Below are positions 16,946 to 25,493 of a DNA stretch of 64,000 nt, in pieces. The notes below the pieces were generated by a model. It was not told where the DNA came from, did not search any database, and saw only the letters and a program-made list of their open reading frames with translations. Every line of letters starts with the position of its first letter. Position 1 is the first letter of the stretch. The stretch spans positions 3,658,001 through 3,722,000 of the forward strand of contig NZ_CP051626.1 in the NCBI RefSeq assembly GCF_012844365.1. Reading direction: 5' to 3'. A program made the position numbers and the translations under genes. This stretch comes from Brevibacterium sp. 'Marine'. Its GTDB lineage: Bacteria > Actinomycetota > Actinomycetes > Actinomycetales > Brevibacteriaceae.

Positions 16946-18061
16946 ATGATCATCGAGTTGGATCCCCTGATGACCTGGGTCATCATCGTCGGCGCACTCG
17001 CTGTGCTCGCGGCCGTGTTCCTCATCGGCCGTCGCACCGGCGTGCGACGCACGCTCAGCACGATGAGACGCTACGCCCACCCGGCGAACCTCTCCGACGA
17101 GGTGGTCGATGACGCCGCCCGGTACCGTGCCGCGCTCATCGTCAACCCCACAAAGACCGACGTGCACAACCTGGCCTCCACCGCCGAGGCGATCTGCCGT
17201 TTCGAGGGATGGAACCCTCCGCTCGTGCTCGAGACCACCCCTGAGGACACCGGCGAAGGTGCCGCGGTCCGCGCCCTCGACGACGGGGTCGACGTCGTCA
17301 TCGCCGCCGGCGGGGACGGCACCATCCGCGCTGTCGCCTCGGCGCTGGCGGGGACCTCGACCCCGATGGGGATCGTGCCGTTGGGGACCGGGAATCTGCT
17401 CGCCCGCAATATCGACCTCGTCCTCGACAAGACCGAGTGGGCGCTGCGGATCGCCCTTTGGGGACGCAATCGCGAGATCGACGTGGGGACGGCGAAGACC
17501 GATCCGGACGGCGATACCCATATCTTCACCGTGATGACCGGGCTCGGCTTCGACGCCGCGGTCATGGCCGACACCAGCGACGACCTCAAGGCTCGCCTCG
17601 GCTGGCTCGCCTACGTCGAAGCCGGATCACGGAAACTCACCGGCAAACCCAGTCATGTCAAGGTCACGTTCGACGACGAATATCGGGTCTCGGCGAGGGT
17701 CCGTTCGGTGCTCGGCGGCAATTGCGGCCGCCTGCAGGGAGGCATCCAGCTGCTGCCGCAGGCAGTCATCGACGACGGCATGCTCGATGTGCTCATCGTC
17801 AGCCCCAAGAACCTCGGCCAATGGGTCGGCGTGCTCGCATCGATCGCCGGCCGTCGGGCCTCACGCGGGCTTCACACGAACATTCGGAAGTGCCGCAAGG
17901 TCGTCATCGAAGCCGGTGACGACGTTGATATCCAGCTCGACGGGGATCCGCTGGGTCAGTCGTCGTACCTCGAGATGGAGGTCGCCCCCGCGGCTCTGAC
18001 CGTCCGTGTGCCGACCGTCGAACAGCGCAAGCAGATCCGCGCCGAGGCATGGCCGGTCTAG
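16946..18061 (+). CDS. Diacylglycerol kinase-family lipid kinase
   Basis: The 371-residue protein (from ATG 16946) has one N-terminal membrane helix (WVIIVGALAVLAAVFLIG), then a DAGK catalytic domain starting RAALIVNPTK with the nucleotide motif GGDGTIRAVASAL and VPLGTGNLLARN, and the C-terminal beta domain to the end. Homologues phosphorylate diacylglycerol or related lipids using ATP. I prefer ATG 16946 over TTG 16919 because a -10 box lies 6 nt upstream. Divergent from serS. Confidence 0.88.
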   Translation: MIIELDPLMTWVIIVGALAVLAAVFLIGRRTGVRRTLSTMRRYAHPANLSDEVVDDAARYRAALIVNPTKTDVHNLASTAEAICRFEGWNPPLVLETTPEDTGEGAAVRALDDGVDVVIAAGGDGTIRAVASALAGTSTPMGIVPLGTGNLLARNIDLVLDKTEWALRIALWGRNREIDVGTAKTDPDGDTHIFTVMTGLGFDAAVMADTSDDLKARLGWLAYVEAGSRKLTGKPSHVKVTFDDEYRVSARVRSVLGGNCGRLQGGIQLLPQAVIDDGMLDVLIVSPKNLGQWVGVLASIAGRRASRGLHTNIRKCRKVVIEAGDDVDIQLDGDPLGQSSYLEMEVAPAALTVRVPTVEQRKQIRAEAWPV

Positions 18062-18121
18062 CCCGGAACCGCTGAGTTGGCGCGGGCGCCGATTCCTCTC
18101 GCCGAGGCGGCCCCGACAGTC

Positions 18122-18163
18122 ATTCCTTTACCGACCAGTAGGTCACGAAACGGTAAAAGGAAT
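18122..18163 (+). terminator. Inverted repeat after the lipid kinase, possible terminator
   Basis: ATTCCTTTACCG (18122-18133) pairs with CGGTAAAAGGAAT (18151-18163) across a 17-nt loop, with one bulged base, about 60 bp after the kinase stop. The stem lacks a T-tract, so a protein-binding role upstream of the LPRTG gene is an alternative. Between it and the next start, TTAC motifs (around 18174-18188) recall spaced repeats bound by MtrA, but this is only a resemblance. Confidence 0.4.
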
Positions 18164-18283
18164 TCACCTAAGCGTTACAGCAATTACACCTGAACAAAAC
18201 GTACAGAAATAGTTTGGAAAACCCTCAGAACCTAGGATGAGTGCCGTATCACACCCCTCGCCACAGAGATTGAAGGCACACCC

Positions 18284-20404
18284 ATGAAGAAGATCATCCT
18301 CGCGCCGGCAGTCGCGCTCGCGTTCACCGGGCTTGTCGCGAGCCCGGTCGCCGCCGCGGAATCGACGTCCGCTCAGTCGGCATCGACGCAGACTGCCGAG
18401 CAGAAGAAGGCCGAAGCCGACAAGGCCAAGAAGGAAGAGGCCGAGAAGGCCGCAGCTGAGAAGGCCGAAGCCGAGAAGAAGGCAGCGGCAGAGAAAGCGG
18501 CTGCCGAAAAGAAGGCCAAGGAGAAAGCCGAGGCCGCCAAGAAGGCCGCTGACAAGAAGAAGGCGGACGAGAAGAAGGCCGCCGAGGACAAGGCGGATGA
18601 GAAGGACGAGGCGAAGGCGCCTCCGAAGAAGGTCGATCCGAAGCCCGCTCCTGCACCCAAGGACGAGGACAAGGGTGCCGAGGACGATGACCAGTCCGAG
18701 GACAAGGCCAACCCGATCAACGCCTCCGTGCAGGTCACCTCGGGTGAGGTCACCGCGGAAGAACTCGCCGAGGACGGCGTAACCGTCAAGGTCTCCGGCC
18801 TCGAGAAGGGCGACAAGGTCTCAGCCAAGTCCGGCCTGACCGGCCCTGCCACGACCGCTCAGGGTTCGTCCGCGACTCTGAAGCTGCGCTCTGCCAAAGA
18901 CGCAGAGTCGCTCACATCCGGCAAGCAGAGCCTCGCCGTCCAGGTGCAACGCACGAACGCTCCGACAGCAACGGAATCGACCTCATTCTCGTACACGCCG
19001 TACGCTGCTCCTGATGTCAATCCGACAGTCTCGCTCAACGCCGATGAGTTCACACAGAGCGAGTTCGACAAGAACGGCGTCGAGGTCACAGGCGAGGGCT
19101 TCACCCCCGGCGGCAAGGTCACCGTCGTCGGCGGCAACGAAACGTCGCCGTTTGCGACCCAGGAAGTCGAAGCCGACGACGAAGGAAAGGTCTCCGCAAC
19201 CCTGAAGTTCGAGGGCGACGGCGAACTCCCGGCCGGCGACTACTCGGTCTGGGGTGTCGACCAGGAGTCCGAGACCAACTCCCCGGCTCAGGACTTCACC
19301 ATCACCGAAGACTCGGAGATCGACCCGACCGTCAAGGTCGACTCGAAGGAGATCTCCCTCGAGGACTTCAAGAAGGATGGACTGAAGTTCAGCGGAACCG
19401 GGTTCACCCCGAACGGGACCGTCAGCGTCAAGGGCGAAGCCGTCTCGGCCCAGCGTGCCGCAGCCCCTCAGGCCGATGAACTTCGTGCCGACGAGGACGG
19501 CAATGTCGAGGGCGCCGTGATCGCACCCGAGTCAATCGAAGCAGGCAAGTACTCGCTGACCTTCGTCGACGACGAGTCCGGCGAAGAGTCCGATGCCGTC
19601 GAAATCACTGTGACCGAAGACGACGCCGTCGATCCGATCGACGCCTCGCTCAAGGTCGATCCCAAGGAGATCACTGCCGAGGATCTCGCCAACAAGGACA
19701 AGGGCGTGACCGTCACCGTCTCCGGCGTGAAGAAGGGCGACACGATCACCGACTCGCTCACCGGCAAGAGCGAGACCGCTGATGCCGATGGCGACTACAA
19801 GCTCCACCTCTGGTACGAGGGCAACCCCGACAACCTCGAGGTCGGCAAGGTTCCGTTCACCGTCACCATCGACCGCGAAGGCACCGAGTCGGAGACTCTC
19901 AATGGCAACATCAACGTTGTCGGCGACGACGATGGTGAGACCGAGGCTCCCGCCGAGGCAACCTTCACAGTCTCGCCGAAGACAATCGAGGCCGCGGACT
20001 TCGCCAACGACAAGAAGGGCGTCACCCTCGCCGTCGAGAACTGCGAACCGGGCGCAGATGTCCACTTCGAGGTCAATCCGAAGGGCATCAACGTCACGGC
20101 TTACGAGAACACCGTCAAGGCTGATGACGAAGGCAATGCCTCCGTCAACGTCTTCGGCACCTCCTCGAACGCCTCGGCCTACGTCGGCGCTTACACCGCG
20201 ACTGCAACCTGCGGCGATGACACCATGAAGGACTCCTTCAAGGTCACCGAAGGCGCCAACGGCGGCGGCTCGGACGGCGGCGACAACGGGAACGCCGGAA
20301 ACGGCGGAGACGACGGCAGCCAGCTGCCGCGCACCGGTGCCGACCTCGGCGGACTGACGACGGGCGCCCTGCTCCTCCTCGTCGGGGTGCCGCGATCGCA
20401 CTGA
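18284..20404 (+). CDS. LPXTG wall-anchored surface protein 1 (sorting signal frameshifted)
   Basis: This secreted protein has a signal peptide (1-25, AlaXAla-type end), then a Lys/Ala/Glu-rich coiled-coil-like segment (about 40-115) likely spanning the wall, five Ig-like modules of roughly 100 residues starting near 143, 243, 345, 447 and 555, a Gly/Asn/Asp linker and LPRTG at 681-685. A sortase should cleave at that motif. The hydrophobic helix breaks off as LLLLVGVPRSH and stops at 20404. Adding one base at GGGG (20384-20387) restores a basic tail (TGRKNKF) ending at 20448, as in its paralogue. The frameshift is either real or a homopolymer error. Function is probably adhesion or surface structure (inference). 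Confidence 0.85.
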   Translation: MKKIILAPAVALAFTGLVASPVAAAESTSAQSASTQTAEQKKAEADKAKKEEAEKAAAEKAEAEKKAAAEKAAAEKKAKEKAEAAKKAADKKKADEKKAAEDKADEKDEAKAPPKKVDPKPAPAPKDEDKGAEDDDQSEDKANPINASVQVTSGEVTAEELAEDGVTVKVSGLEKGDKVSAKSGLTGPATTAQGSSATLKLRSAKDAESLTSGKQSLAVQVQRTNAPTATESTSFSYTPYAAPDVNPTVSLNADEFTQSEFDKNGVEVTGEGFTPGGKVTVVGGNETSPFATQEVEADDEGKVSATLKFEGDGELPAGDYSVWGVDQESETNSPAQDFTITEDSEIDPTVKVDSKEISLEDFKKDGLKFSGTGFTPNGTVSVKGEAVSAQRAAAPQADELRADEDGNVEGAVIAPESIEAGKYSLTFVDDESGEESDAVEITVTEDDAVDPIDASLKVDPKEITAEDLANKDKGVTVTVSGVKKGDTITDSLTGKSETADADGDYKLHLWYEGNPDNLEVGKVPFTVTIDREGTESETLNGNINVVGDDDGETEAPAEATFTVSPKTIEAADFANDKKGVTLAVENCEPGADVHFEVNPKGINVTAYENTVKADDEGNASVNVFGTSSNASAYVGAYTATATCGDDTMKDSFKVTEGANGGGSDGGDNGNAGNGGDDGSQLPRTGADLGGLTTGALLLLVGVPRSH
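19121..19312 (+). repeat. 192-bp segment nearly identical to 21300-21491
   Basis: The second Ig-like module of the first LPRTG gene matches the second gene over 192 bp with a single mismatch (T versus C in the codon for Phe of SPFATQ). Flanking module sequence is much more diverged, which suggests recent gene conversion or a duplicated module. Confidence 0.9.
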
Positions 20405-20473
20405 CCGGCCGCAAGAACAAATTCGGACAGACTCCGACGAGCTTCTGATCCGAGACAGGCAGTCAGCCTAGAA

Positions 20474-20525
20474 CGACAGGCAGAGGGGCGGCTCAGCGTG
20501 TGCTGAGCCGCCCCTCTGCCTGTCG
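20474..20525. terminator. Perfect 24-bp-arm hairpin between the two LPRTG genes
   Basis: Arms beginning CGACAGGCAGAGGGG pair perfectly with the reverse complement around a GTGT loop. It follows the restored stop of the first LPRTG gene (20448) by 25 bp and precedes the promoter of the second. It lacks a T-run but is very stable. The two genes are therefore probably separate transcripts. Confidence 0.7.
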
Positions 20526-20690
20526 CGCAGCCCGTGAGATATCGGCGGCTCGGATGAATGCAGAATGAACTCTGCGCCAGAACCGGACTCAGAGCTGAAC
20601 AAAACGACCACAACTATGCGTGTGGTGAATGTTGCATTACTGTTACATTCGTAATACTTCACACCCAGCTGTAATTTTCTAAGGAAATAC

Positions 20691-22031
20691 ATGAAGAAGC
20701 TCGCCCTCGCACCCGCGGTGGCCATCGCCATCACCGGCCTGGCCGCATCCCCAGTCATCGCTGCCCCCGAGGTTCCCGCCTCGGCTCCGTCGGCCGATAC
20801 TCAGCCCGCCAAGTCTCCCGTTCAGCTCCAGAAGGGCGCTGCACAGGATGTCACCGCGCAGGCCGGCGAAATCGGAGTGTCTGCTGACAGCGTCACCGTT
20901 GCCGAATTCGCTGAGAACGGCATCGGCATCGCTGGCGCTGGCCTCGAGGCCGACACCGAGTACAAGCTGACCGTTGAACCTGCCAGCGGACAGAACGTCA
21001 ACGCGTACGAAACCTCTGTCACGACTGATGCGGAGGGCGCTTTCGAAAACGGTGTCGAAGCCGTCGGCGAAGCAAACCCAGCATTCGTCGGTGACTACAA
21101 GGTCACAGTCACAAACGATTCTGACGAGAACGCCCCGTACAGCACGAGCTTCAAGGTCACCGAGGGCGACGCAGACGAGCCCGAGGCTCCCGAGGTCGAC
21201 CCGACGGTCTCGCTCAACGCTGATGAGTTCACGGAGAGCGAGTTCGCGGACAACGGCATCAAGGTCACCGGCGAGGGCTTCACCCCGAACGGCACGGTCA
21301 CCGTCGTCGGCGGCAACGAAACGTCGCCGTTCGCGACCCAGGAAGTCGAAGCCGACGACGAAGGAAAGGTCTCCGCAACCCTGAAGTTCGAGGGCGACGG
21401 CGAACTCCCGGCCGGCGACTACTCGGTCTGGGGTGTCGACCAGGAGTCCGAGACCAACTCCCCGGCTCAGGACTTCACCATCACCGAAGACGAGACCGAA
21501 GCCCCCTCCACCCCTGCTGAAGAAGCCAAGCTGACCGTCTCCCCCGAGTCGATCACTCCTGCTGACTTCGTCAAGGACGACAAGGGCGTCACCCTCGCCG
21601 TCGAGAACTGCGAGCCCGGTGAAGACGTCCGCTTCCTCGTCAACCCGAAGGGCGAGTCGAGCGTCACCGCTTTCGACAAGACCGTCCAGGCTGACGACGA
21701 AGGCAAGGCCAACGTCAACGTCTACGGCACCAGCGCCTCCAACGCCTCGGCCTACATCGGCGATTACGACGTCACCGTCACCTGCGGCGATGACGAACTG
21801 ACCGGTGACTTCTCGGTCGAGGACGACCCGAACGCCGGTGGCGGCGACGGCGATGAAGACGGCAACGACGATGGCGACAACGGAGATGCCGGCAACGGCG
21901 GGGACCTGCCTCGCACCGGTACCGAGCTGACCGGTCTCGTCGGCGGCGCCGGCCTCCTCCTCATCGGTGGAGTCGCAGTCGCCATGACCATGCGCCGCAA
22001 GAAGGTCGCCCAGGATCCCGCTGAGATCTGA
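20691..22031 (+). CDS. LPXTG wall-anchored surface protein 2
   Basis: The 446-residue secreted protein is paralogous to its upstream neighbour: signal peptide (1-25), three Ig-like modules starting near 53, 168 and 279, a Gly/Asp/Asn linker, LPRTG at 406-410, a membrane helix (GGAGLLLIGGVAVAMTM) and the basic tail RRKKVAQDPAEI. This complete sorting signal shows what the first protein lost. It lacks the Lys/Ala/Glu-rich segment. The start ATG has AAGGAAA upstream. The leader (20600-20690) is A/T-rich with TTAC motifs. The sortase gene is not in this window. Confidence 0.9.
   Translation: MKKLALAPAVAIAITGLAASPVIAAPEVPASAPSADTQPAKSPVQLQKGAAQDVTAQAGEIGVSADSVTVAEFAENGIGIAGAGLEADTEYKLTVEPASGQNVNAYETSVTTDAEGAFENGVEAVGEANPAFVGDYKVTVTNDSDENAPYSTSFKVTEGDADEPEAPEVDPTVSLNADEFTESEFADNGIKVTGEGFTPNGTVTVVGGNETSPFATQEVEADDEGKVSATLKFEGDGELPAGDYSVWGVDQESETNSPAQDFTITEDETEAPSTPAEEAKLTVSPESITPADFVKDDKGVTLAVENCEPGEDVRFLVNPKGESSVTAFDKTVQADDEGKANVNVYGTSASNASAYIGDYDVTVTCGDDELTGDFSVEDDPNAGGGDGDEDGNDDGDNGDAGNGGDLPRTGTELTGLVGGAGLLLIGGVAVAMTMRRKKVAQDPAEI
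21300..21491 (+). repeat. 192-bp segment nearly identical to 19121-19312
   Basis: This is the partner of the repeat in the first LPRTG gene; the offset is 2179 bp in direct orientation, so recombination between the copies would delete most of both genes and make a fused LPRTG protein. Confidence 0.9.
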
Positions 22032-22074
22032 TAACGACCGACCTGAGCTCGCCCGGGCTCGATTGAGCTGGGCG

Positions 22075-22126
22075 TGAGACGACGAAGGGCGCGAACCCGA
22101 TCGGGTTCGCGCCCTTCGTCGTCTCA
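22075..22126. terminator. Perfect 52-bp palindrome between convergent genes
   Basis: A perfect inverted repeat (outer TGAGACGACGAAGGGCG, centre GATC) lies between the plus-strand LPRTG gene and the minus-strand DUF1206 gene. Its position suits a bidirectional terminator. Confidence 0.8.
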
Positions 22127-22148
22127 GCGATGCCGGGCAGAAGACAGC

Positions 22149-23024
22149 TCATTCCATGCGGTCGTACCTCGAGCGCAGGGCGAGGAAGACTCCGTAGAGG
22201 ACCAGGCCGAGACCCACAGCCAACAGCAGATACGGCCCGAACGGCTGATCGCGCATGCCCTTGAGCGCACCGTCGATTCCGGTGAACTCCTCCGGATCAC
22301 CGGTCGCCGCGGACACCACGATGAGGATGCCCACCGACAGCAGCGTCGCGCCCTTGCCCAGATACCCGACGGTGCCTGTGAAGCCGACGAGGAAGCGAGT
22401 GAACACGCTGCGCGGCCGACGCAGCTCGTCTTTCCACTTCCGCCGCAGACCGTTGACACAGAATACGATGCCGATGATCGCAATCACGGCGCCGACGGCC
22501 ATGAGGATATACAGTCCACCCGGCGCCTTCGCCACCGTCGTCGAGGCCTGTGAACTCGACTTACCCGAATCCGCTCCTCCGCCGAAGACGAATTGGGAGA
22601 AGGTTGCCGCCACGACTACATAGGCGATGGCAGAACCGACCACCGTGAAGAAGTCGGTCCACTGTTTCCTCCCCTGTTTCTCCTGCGGATCCCGAGTACC
22701 AGCGCCACGCAGCGATGCTGAGCCGAAGAACGCGTTGACCAGGCACCACAAAGCCATCAACGCACAGCCGAGGAAGCAGACGATGATGAGCACCATGCCG
22801 AAGGGCTGCGCAGCGATCTGGCCGACAGCTCCTGCCTGGTCGGCGTCGCCGCCGCCTTGCCCCAGCCCGATCGTCACAGCGGTCGCGCCGAGGATGGCGT
22901 GGACCAATCCGTTGGCGATGAATCCCGCTCGGGCCACCCGCTCGAACCAGCGGCTGTCTGCGGCTTCCTGAGCCGCCGAATCAGCGCTGTCGGCGACCTG
23001 TCGAACCTTCTCTTTCTCGTTCAC
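22149..23024 (-). CDS. DUF1206-domain membrane protein
   Basis: The protein of about 290 residues has six predicted membrane helices arranged as repeated two-helix DUF1206 units (e.g. VARAGFIANGLVHAILGATAVTIG and FLVGFTGTVGYLGKGATLLSVGILIV). The family is common in Actinobacteria and of unknown function. The start is uncertain: GTG 23024 (VNEKEKVRQ) is taken here; GTG 23045 or TTG 23066 remain possible because no ribosome site is convincing. It stands alone between two terminators. Confidence 0.8.
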   Translation of the reverse strand: MNEKEKVRQVADSADSAAQEAADSRWFERVARAGFIANGLVHAILGATAVTIGLGQGGGDADQAGAVGQIAAQPFGMVLIIVCFLGCALMALWCLVNAFFGSASLRGAGTRDPQEKQGRKQWTDFFTVVGSAIAYVVVAATFSQFVFGGGADSGKSSSQASTTVAKAPGGLYILMAVGAVIAIIGIVFCVNGLRRKWKDELRRPRSVFTRFLVGFTGTVGYLGKGATLLSVGILIVVSAATGDPEEFTGIDGALKGMRDQPFGPYLLLAVGLGLVLYGVFLALRSRYDRME

Positions 23025-23094
23025 AGAGTCAGTGTCGCACAGCACCTGTCCTCTTCTGCGCCGCAAACAGGCAGAATCCTCGGACAGATGCGAA

Positions 23095-23136
23095 GAGGCG
23101 GAGCGCGAATACCCAGATGGGTTCGCACTCCGCCTC
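23095..23136 (-). terminator. Terminator of the dnaK operon
   Basis: Arms GAGGCGGAG and CTCCGCCTC with an inner GCGAA/TTCGC stem form a strong hairpin 39 bp downstream of hspR. It also faces the start of the DUF1206 gene. Confidence 0.65.
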
Positions 23137-23174
23137 AGATCCGATCACTCTGACTCTGACCGGCGACTGCCGAC

Positions 23175-23615
23175 TCAGCCGCGCCGGTACCGGTTGTACA
23201 GCACCAGGGCTCCAGGCTCCGGACGACCCTGCGGGCGACGTCCCCTCGAGATCGAGACGACATCCCCGCCCGCGGTGCCGGCCGCGAAGACACGTGCATC
23301 GCGCTCCTGCGCCGACCGGCGTGCTCGAACCTCGTCCTCGAGCTCCTCGTTGCGGCTCTTGAGCGCATCGACCTGATTCTGCAGATCGATGATCTTCTTG
23401 ATCCCGACGAGGTTGACTCCCTCGTCCTGCGACAGCTGCTGGATCAGTCGCAGCTTGGCGATGTCCTTCCCTGAGTAACGCCGGCCTCGGCCCGCAGTGC
23501 GTTCCGGAATGACGAGACCCAGGCGGTCATACTGCCGCAGCGTCTGCGGGTGCATGCCCGCCAGATCCGCGGCCACCGAGATGACATACACCGCCGCACT
23601 CGATGAAATGTGCAT
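23175..23615 (-). CDS. hspR: HspR heat-shock repressor (MerR family)
   Basis: The 146-residue protein has an N-terminal MerR-type winged helix (VYVISVAADLAGMHPQTLRQYDRLGLV, then RRYSGKDI) and a coiled-coil dimer helix (about 70-100). HspR binds HAIR operators with DnaK as co-repressor. It is the last gene of the operon, 14 bp after dnaJ, so it controls its own synthesis through the two HAIR-like sites upstream of dnaK. The C-terminal tail is Arg/Gly-rich. Confidence 0.93.
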   Translation of the reverse strand: MHISSSAAVYVISVAADLAGMHPQTLRQYDRLGLVIPERTAGRGRRYSGKDIAKLRLIQQLSQDEGVNLVGIKKIIDLQNQVDALKSRNEELEDEVRARRSAQERDARVFAAGTAGGDVVSISRGRRPQGRPEPGALVLYNRYRRG

Positions 23616-23629
23616 TGTGATTCACCACC

Positions 23630-24646
23630 TCAACTGGCCTTGGCTTTGTCCAGCAAGCCGGCGCGTGGATCCTCACCTTCGGTGGCGGCCCTGAACGATT
23701 CGACCGCCTGCTTGGCTTCCTTGGACAGGTTCTGCGGCGCCACGATCTCGACTGTCGCCAGCAGGTCGCCGGTGCCCTTCTTCGTCTTCACACCTTTGCC
23801 CCGCACGCGCAGGGTCCGTCCCGACGGCGTCCCCGGTGCAACCTTGACCTTGACGGGCATTCCGCCCAGGGTCGGCACCTTGACCTCGGCGCCGAGGGCC
23901 GCCTCGTCGAAGCTGATGGGCAGGTCCATCCGCAGGTTGTCACCGTCGCGGGTGAAGACCGGGTGCGGGCTCACGTGCACGGTGAGGATGACGTCACCGG
24001 GCTCACCGCCGTTGGGGCTGGTCTTGCCCTTGCCTGCCAGGCGGATCTTCTGTCCGTCCTTGACCCCGATCGGGGTGCGCACGGTCAGCGGCTTCCCGCC
24101 GGGCATGTTCAGCTTCACCGAGGCACCGTCGATGGCTTCGGTGAACGACAGCGTCGTGCTCGACTTGATATCGCCGCCCTTGACCGGAGGCTGGTAGCCG
24201 CCGTATCCGCCGCCACCGCCGAAACCTCCGCCGAATCCGCCGAGCAGATCCGCCAGGTCCGGGGGAACGTCTCCCCCACCGCCGTAGGTCGTGCGGGTTC
24301 GCGTCCGTCCGCCGCCTCCGAAGAGGTCGGAGAACACGTCGTCGAATCCGCCGCCGGCAGCCCCTCCGGGTCCGCCGGAACCGGCGCTGAACCGGGCACC
24401 GCCGCCCATGGCGCGGACCTGATCGTACTGGGCCCGGGACTCCTTGTCGGAGAGCACCTGGTGGGCCTGGCCGATCTCCTTGAACTTCTCCTCGGCCTTC
24501 TCGTCCCCGGGATTGGCGTCCGGGTGATACTTGCGCGCAAGTTTGCGATAGGCCTTCTTGATCTCGGCATCGGAAGCATCCTTGGAGACGCCGAGGGTTT
24601 TGTAGAAGTCCTTGTCGAACCAATCATTCTGAGGTCCGGTATTCAC
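23630..24646 (-). CDS. dnaJ: DnaJ co-chaperone, type lacking the zinc-finger domain
   Basis: The 338-residue Hsp40 has a J domain (about 10-75, HPD at 41-43), a Gly-rich region and the two C-terminal beta domains, but no CxxCxGxG repeats, so it is a type II (CbpA-like) DnaJ despite being in the dnaK operon. It stimulates DnaK ATPase. The start is GTG 24646, chosen because GGAGGTG lies 5 nt upstream and the J domain begins just after; the longer open frame upstream is spurious. A 178-bp gap containing a large hairpin separates it from grpE. Confidence 0.93.
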   Translation of the reverse strand: MNTGPQNDWFDKDFYKTLGVSKDASDAEIKKAYRKLARKYHPDANPGDEKAEEKFKEIGQAHQVLSDKESRAQYDQVRAMGGGARFSAGSGGPGGAAGGGFDDVFSDLFGGGGRTRTRTTYGGGGDVPPDLADLLGGFGGGFGGGGGYGGYQPPVKGGDIKSSTTLSFTEAIDGASVKLNMPGGKPLTVRTPIGVKDGQKIRLAGKGKTSPNGGEPGDVILTVHVSPHPVFTRDGDNLRMDLPISFDEAALGAEVKVPTLGGMPVKVKVAPGTPSGRTLRVRGKGVKTKKGTGDLLATVEIVAPQNLSKEAKQAVESFRAATEGEDPRAGLLDKAKAS

Positions 24647-24746
24647 CTGGCACCTCCTTTCCTTCCAATCAATCCTGTCATCACGGTATTCACTTGTCCT
24701 CTCACAATCCGCATCCCCGGGGCACTGCCCCGAAGATCCGGACCGC

Positions 24747-24813
24747 CGCCGAGGCGGTTCCCCGGCCCCGTACGTCGGTGAACCGGCGTACGGGGCGGGC
24801 GGCCGCCTCGGCG
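24747..24813 (-). other. Nested hairpin in the grpE-dnaJ intercistronic gap
   Basis: Outer arms CGCCGAGGCGG (24747-24757) and CCGCCTCGGCG (24803-24813) enclose inner arms GCCCCGTACG (24765-24774) and CGTACGGGGC (24787-24796). Such a stable structure inside an operon may act as a processing site, partial terminator or mRNA stabiliser that sets dnaJ/hspR levels apart from dnaK/grpE. Confidence 0.65.
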
Positions 24814-24824
24814 ATCGTCGTCGT

Positions 24825-25493
24825 TCAGTCCTCCGGCTGCTGGACACCGACGCGGGCGGCGCGGATGATGCGCTCCCCGATTCGGTAGCCCGGCTGCATG
24901 ACCAGGAAGAGCGTCGGATTCTCGACCTCATCCGACGGCTGCTGCATGAGCGCTTCGTGGATGTTCGGGTCGAACTCGTCGCCGACCTCCCCGTACTGTT
25001 CGACGCCGATCTTGTTCAGCGATTCGACGAGCTTGTTCACGTGGGTCTCGAAAGGCCCGCTGACATCGCCGTTCTCGCGGGCGAGCTTGACCTCGTCGAG
25101 CACGGGGATCAGGGCCTCGACGGCCTTGATCGTGCCGCCGAGCGCCGCACGCTCACGTTCGCGGTCGGCGCGCATCCGGTAGGCCGCATACTCGGCGTTG
25201 ATGCGCTTGAGGTCGGCCAGGTAGCCCGCCGCGTCCGAGCCCGGTTCGGGCTCGGCCTCCGGCTCGATGTCCTCAAGCCCCGAGGCGTCGGCGGGGATGT
25301 CCACACCGAGGTCGCTGGCGTCAGCTGCCTGTTCGGCGTTCGGATCCGCGGTCGGCTCCTCGCCGGCCCCGGCCGAGGCCGACTCAGCGTCGGCCTCGGG
25401 ACGGACCTCACCGGTGTTCGGATCGACCCGGCGCTTGTCACTGAAGGTGAAGCCTGGCTCCTCGGACGACTTGTCGTTGCCCTCGGCAGTCAT
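24825..25493 (-). CDS. grpE: GrpE nucleotide exchange factor
   Basis: The 222-residue protein has an acidic disordered N-terminus (1-75), a long coiled coil ([24 protein letters not shown]), and the C-terminal beta domain with [15 protein letters not shown] and the typical [16 protein letters not shown]. GrpE releases ADP from DnaK. Its ATG overlaps the dnaK stop by one base (TAATG), so the two are translationally coupled. Confidence 0.96.
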   Translation of the reverse strand: MTAEGNDKSSEEPGFTFSDKRRVDPNTGEVRPEADAESASAGAGEEPTADPNAEQAADASDLGVDIPADASGLEDIEPEAEPEPGSDAAGYLADLKRINAEYAAYRMRADRERERAALGGTIKAVEALIPVLDEVKLARENGDVSGPFETHVNKLVESLNKIGVEQYGEVGDEFDPNIHEALMQQPSDEVENPTLFLVMQPGYRIGERIIRAARVGVQQPED

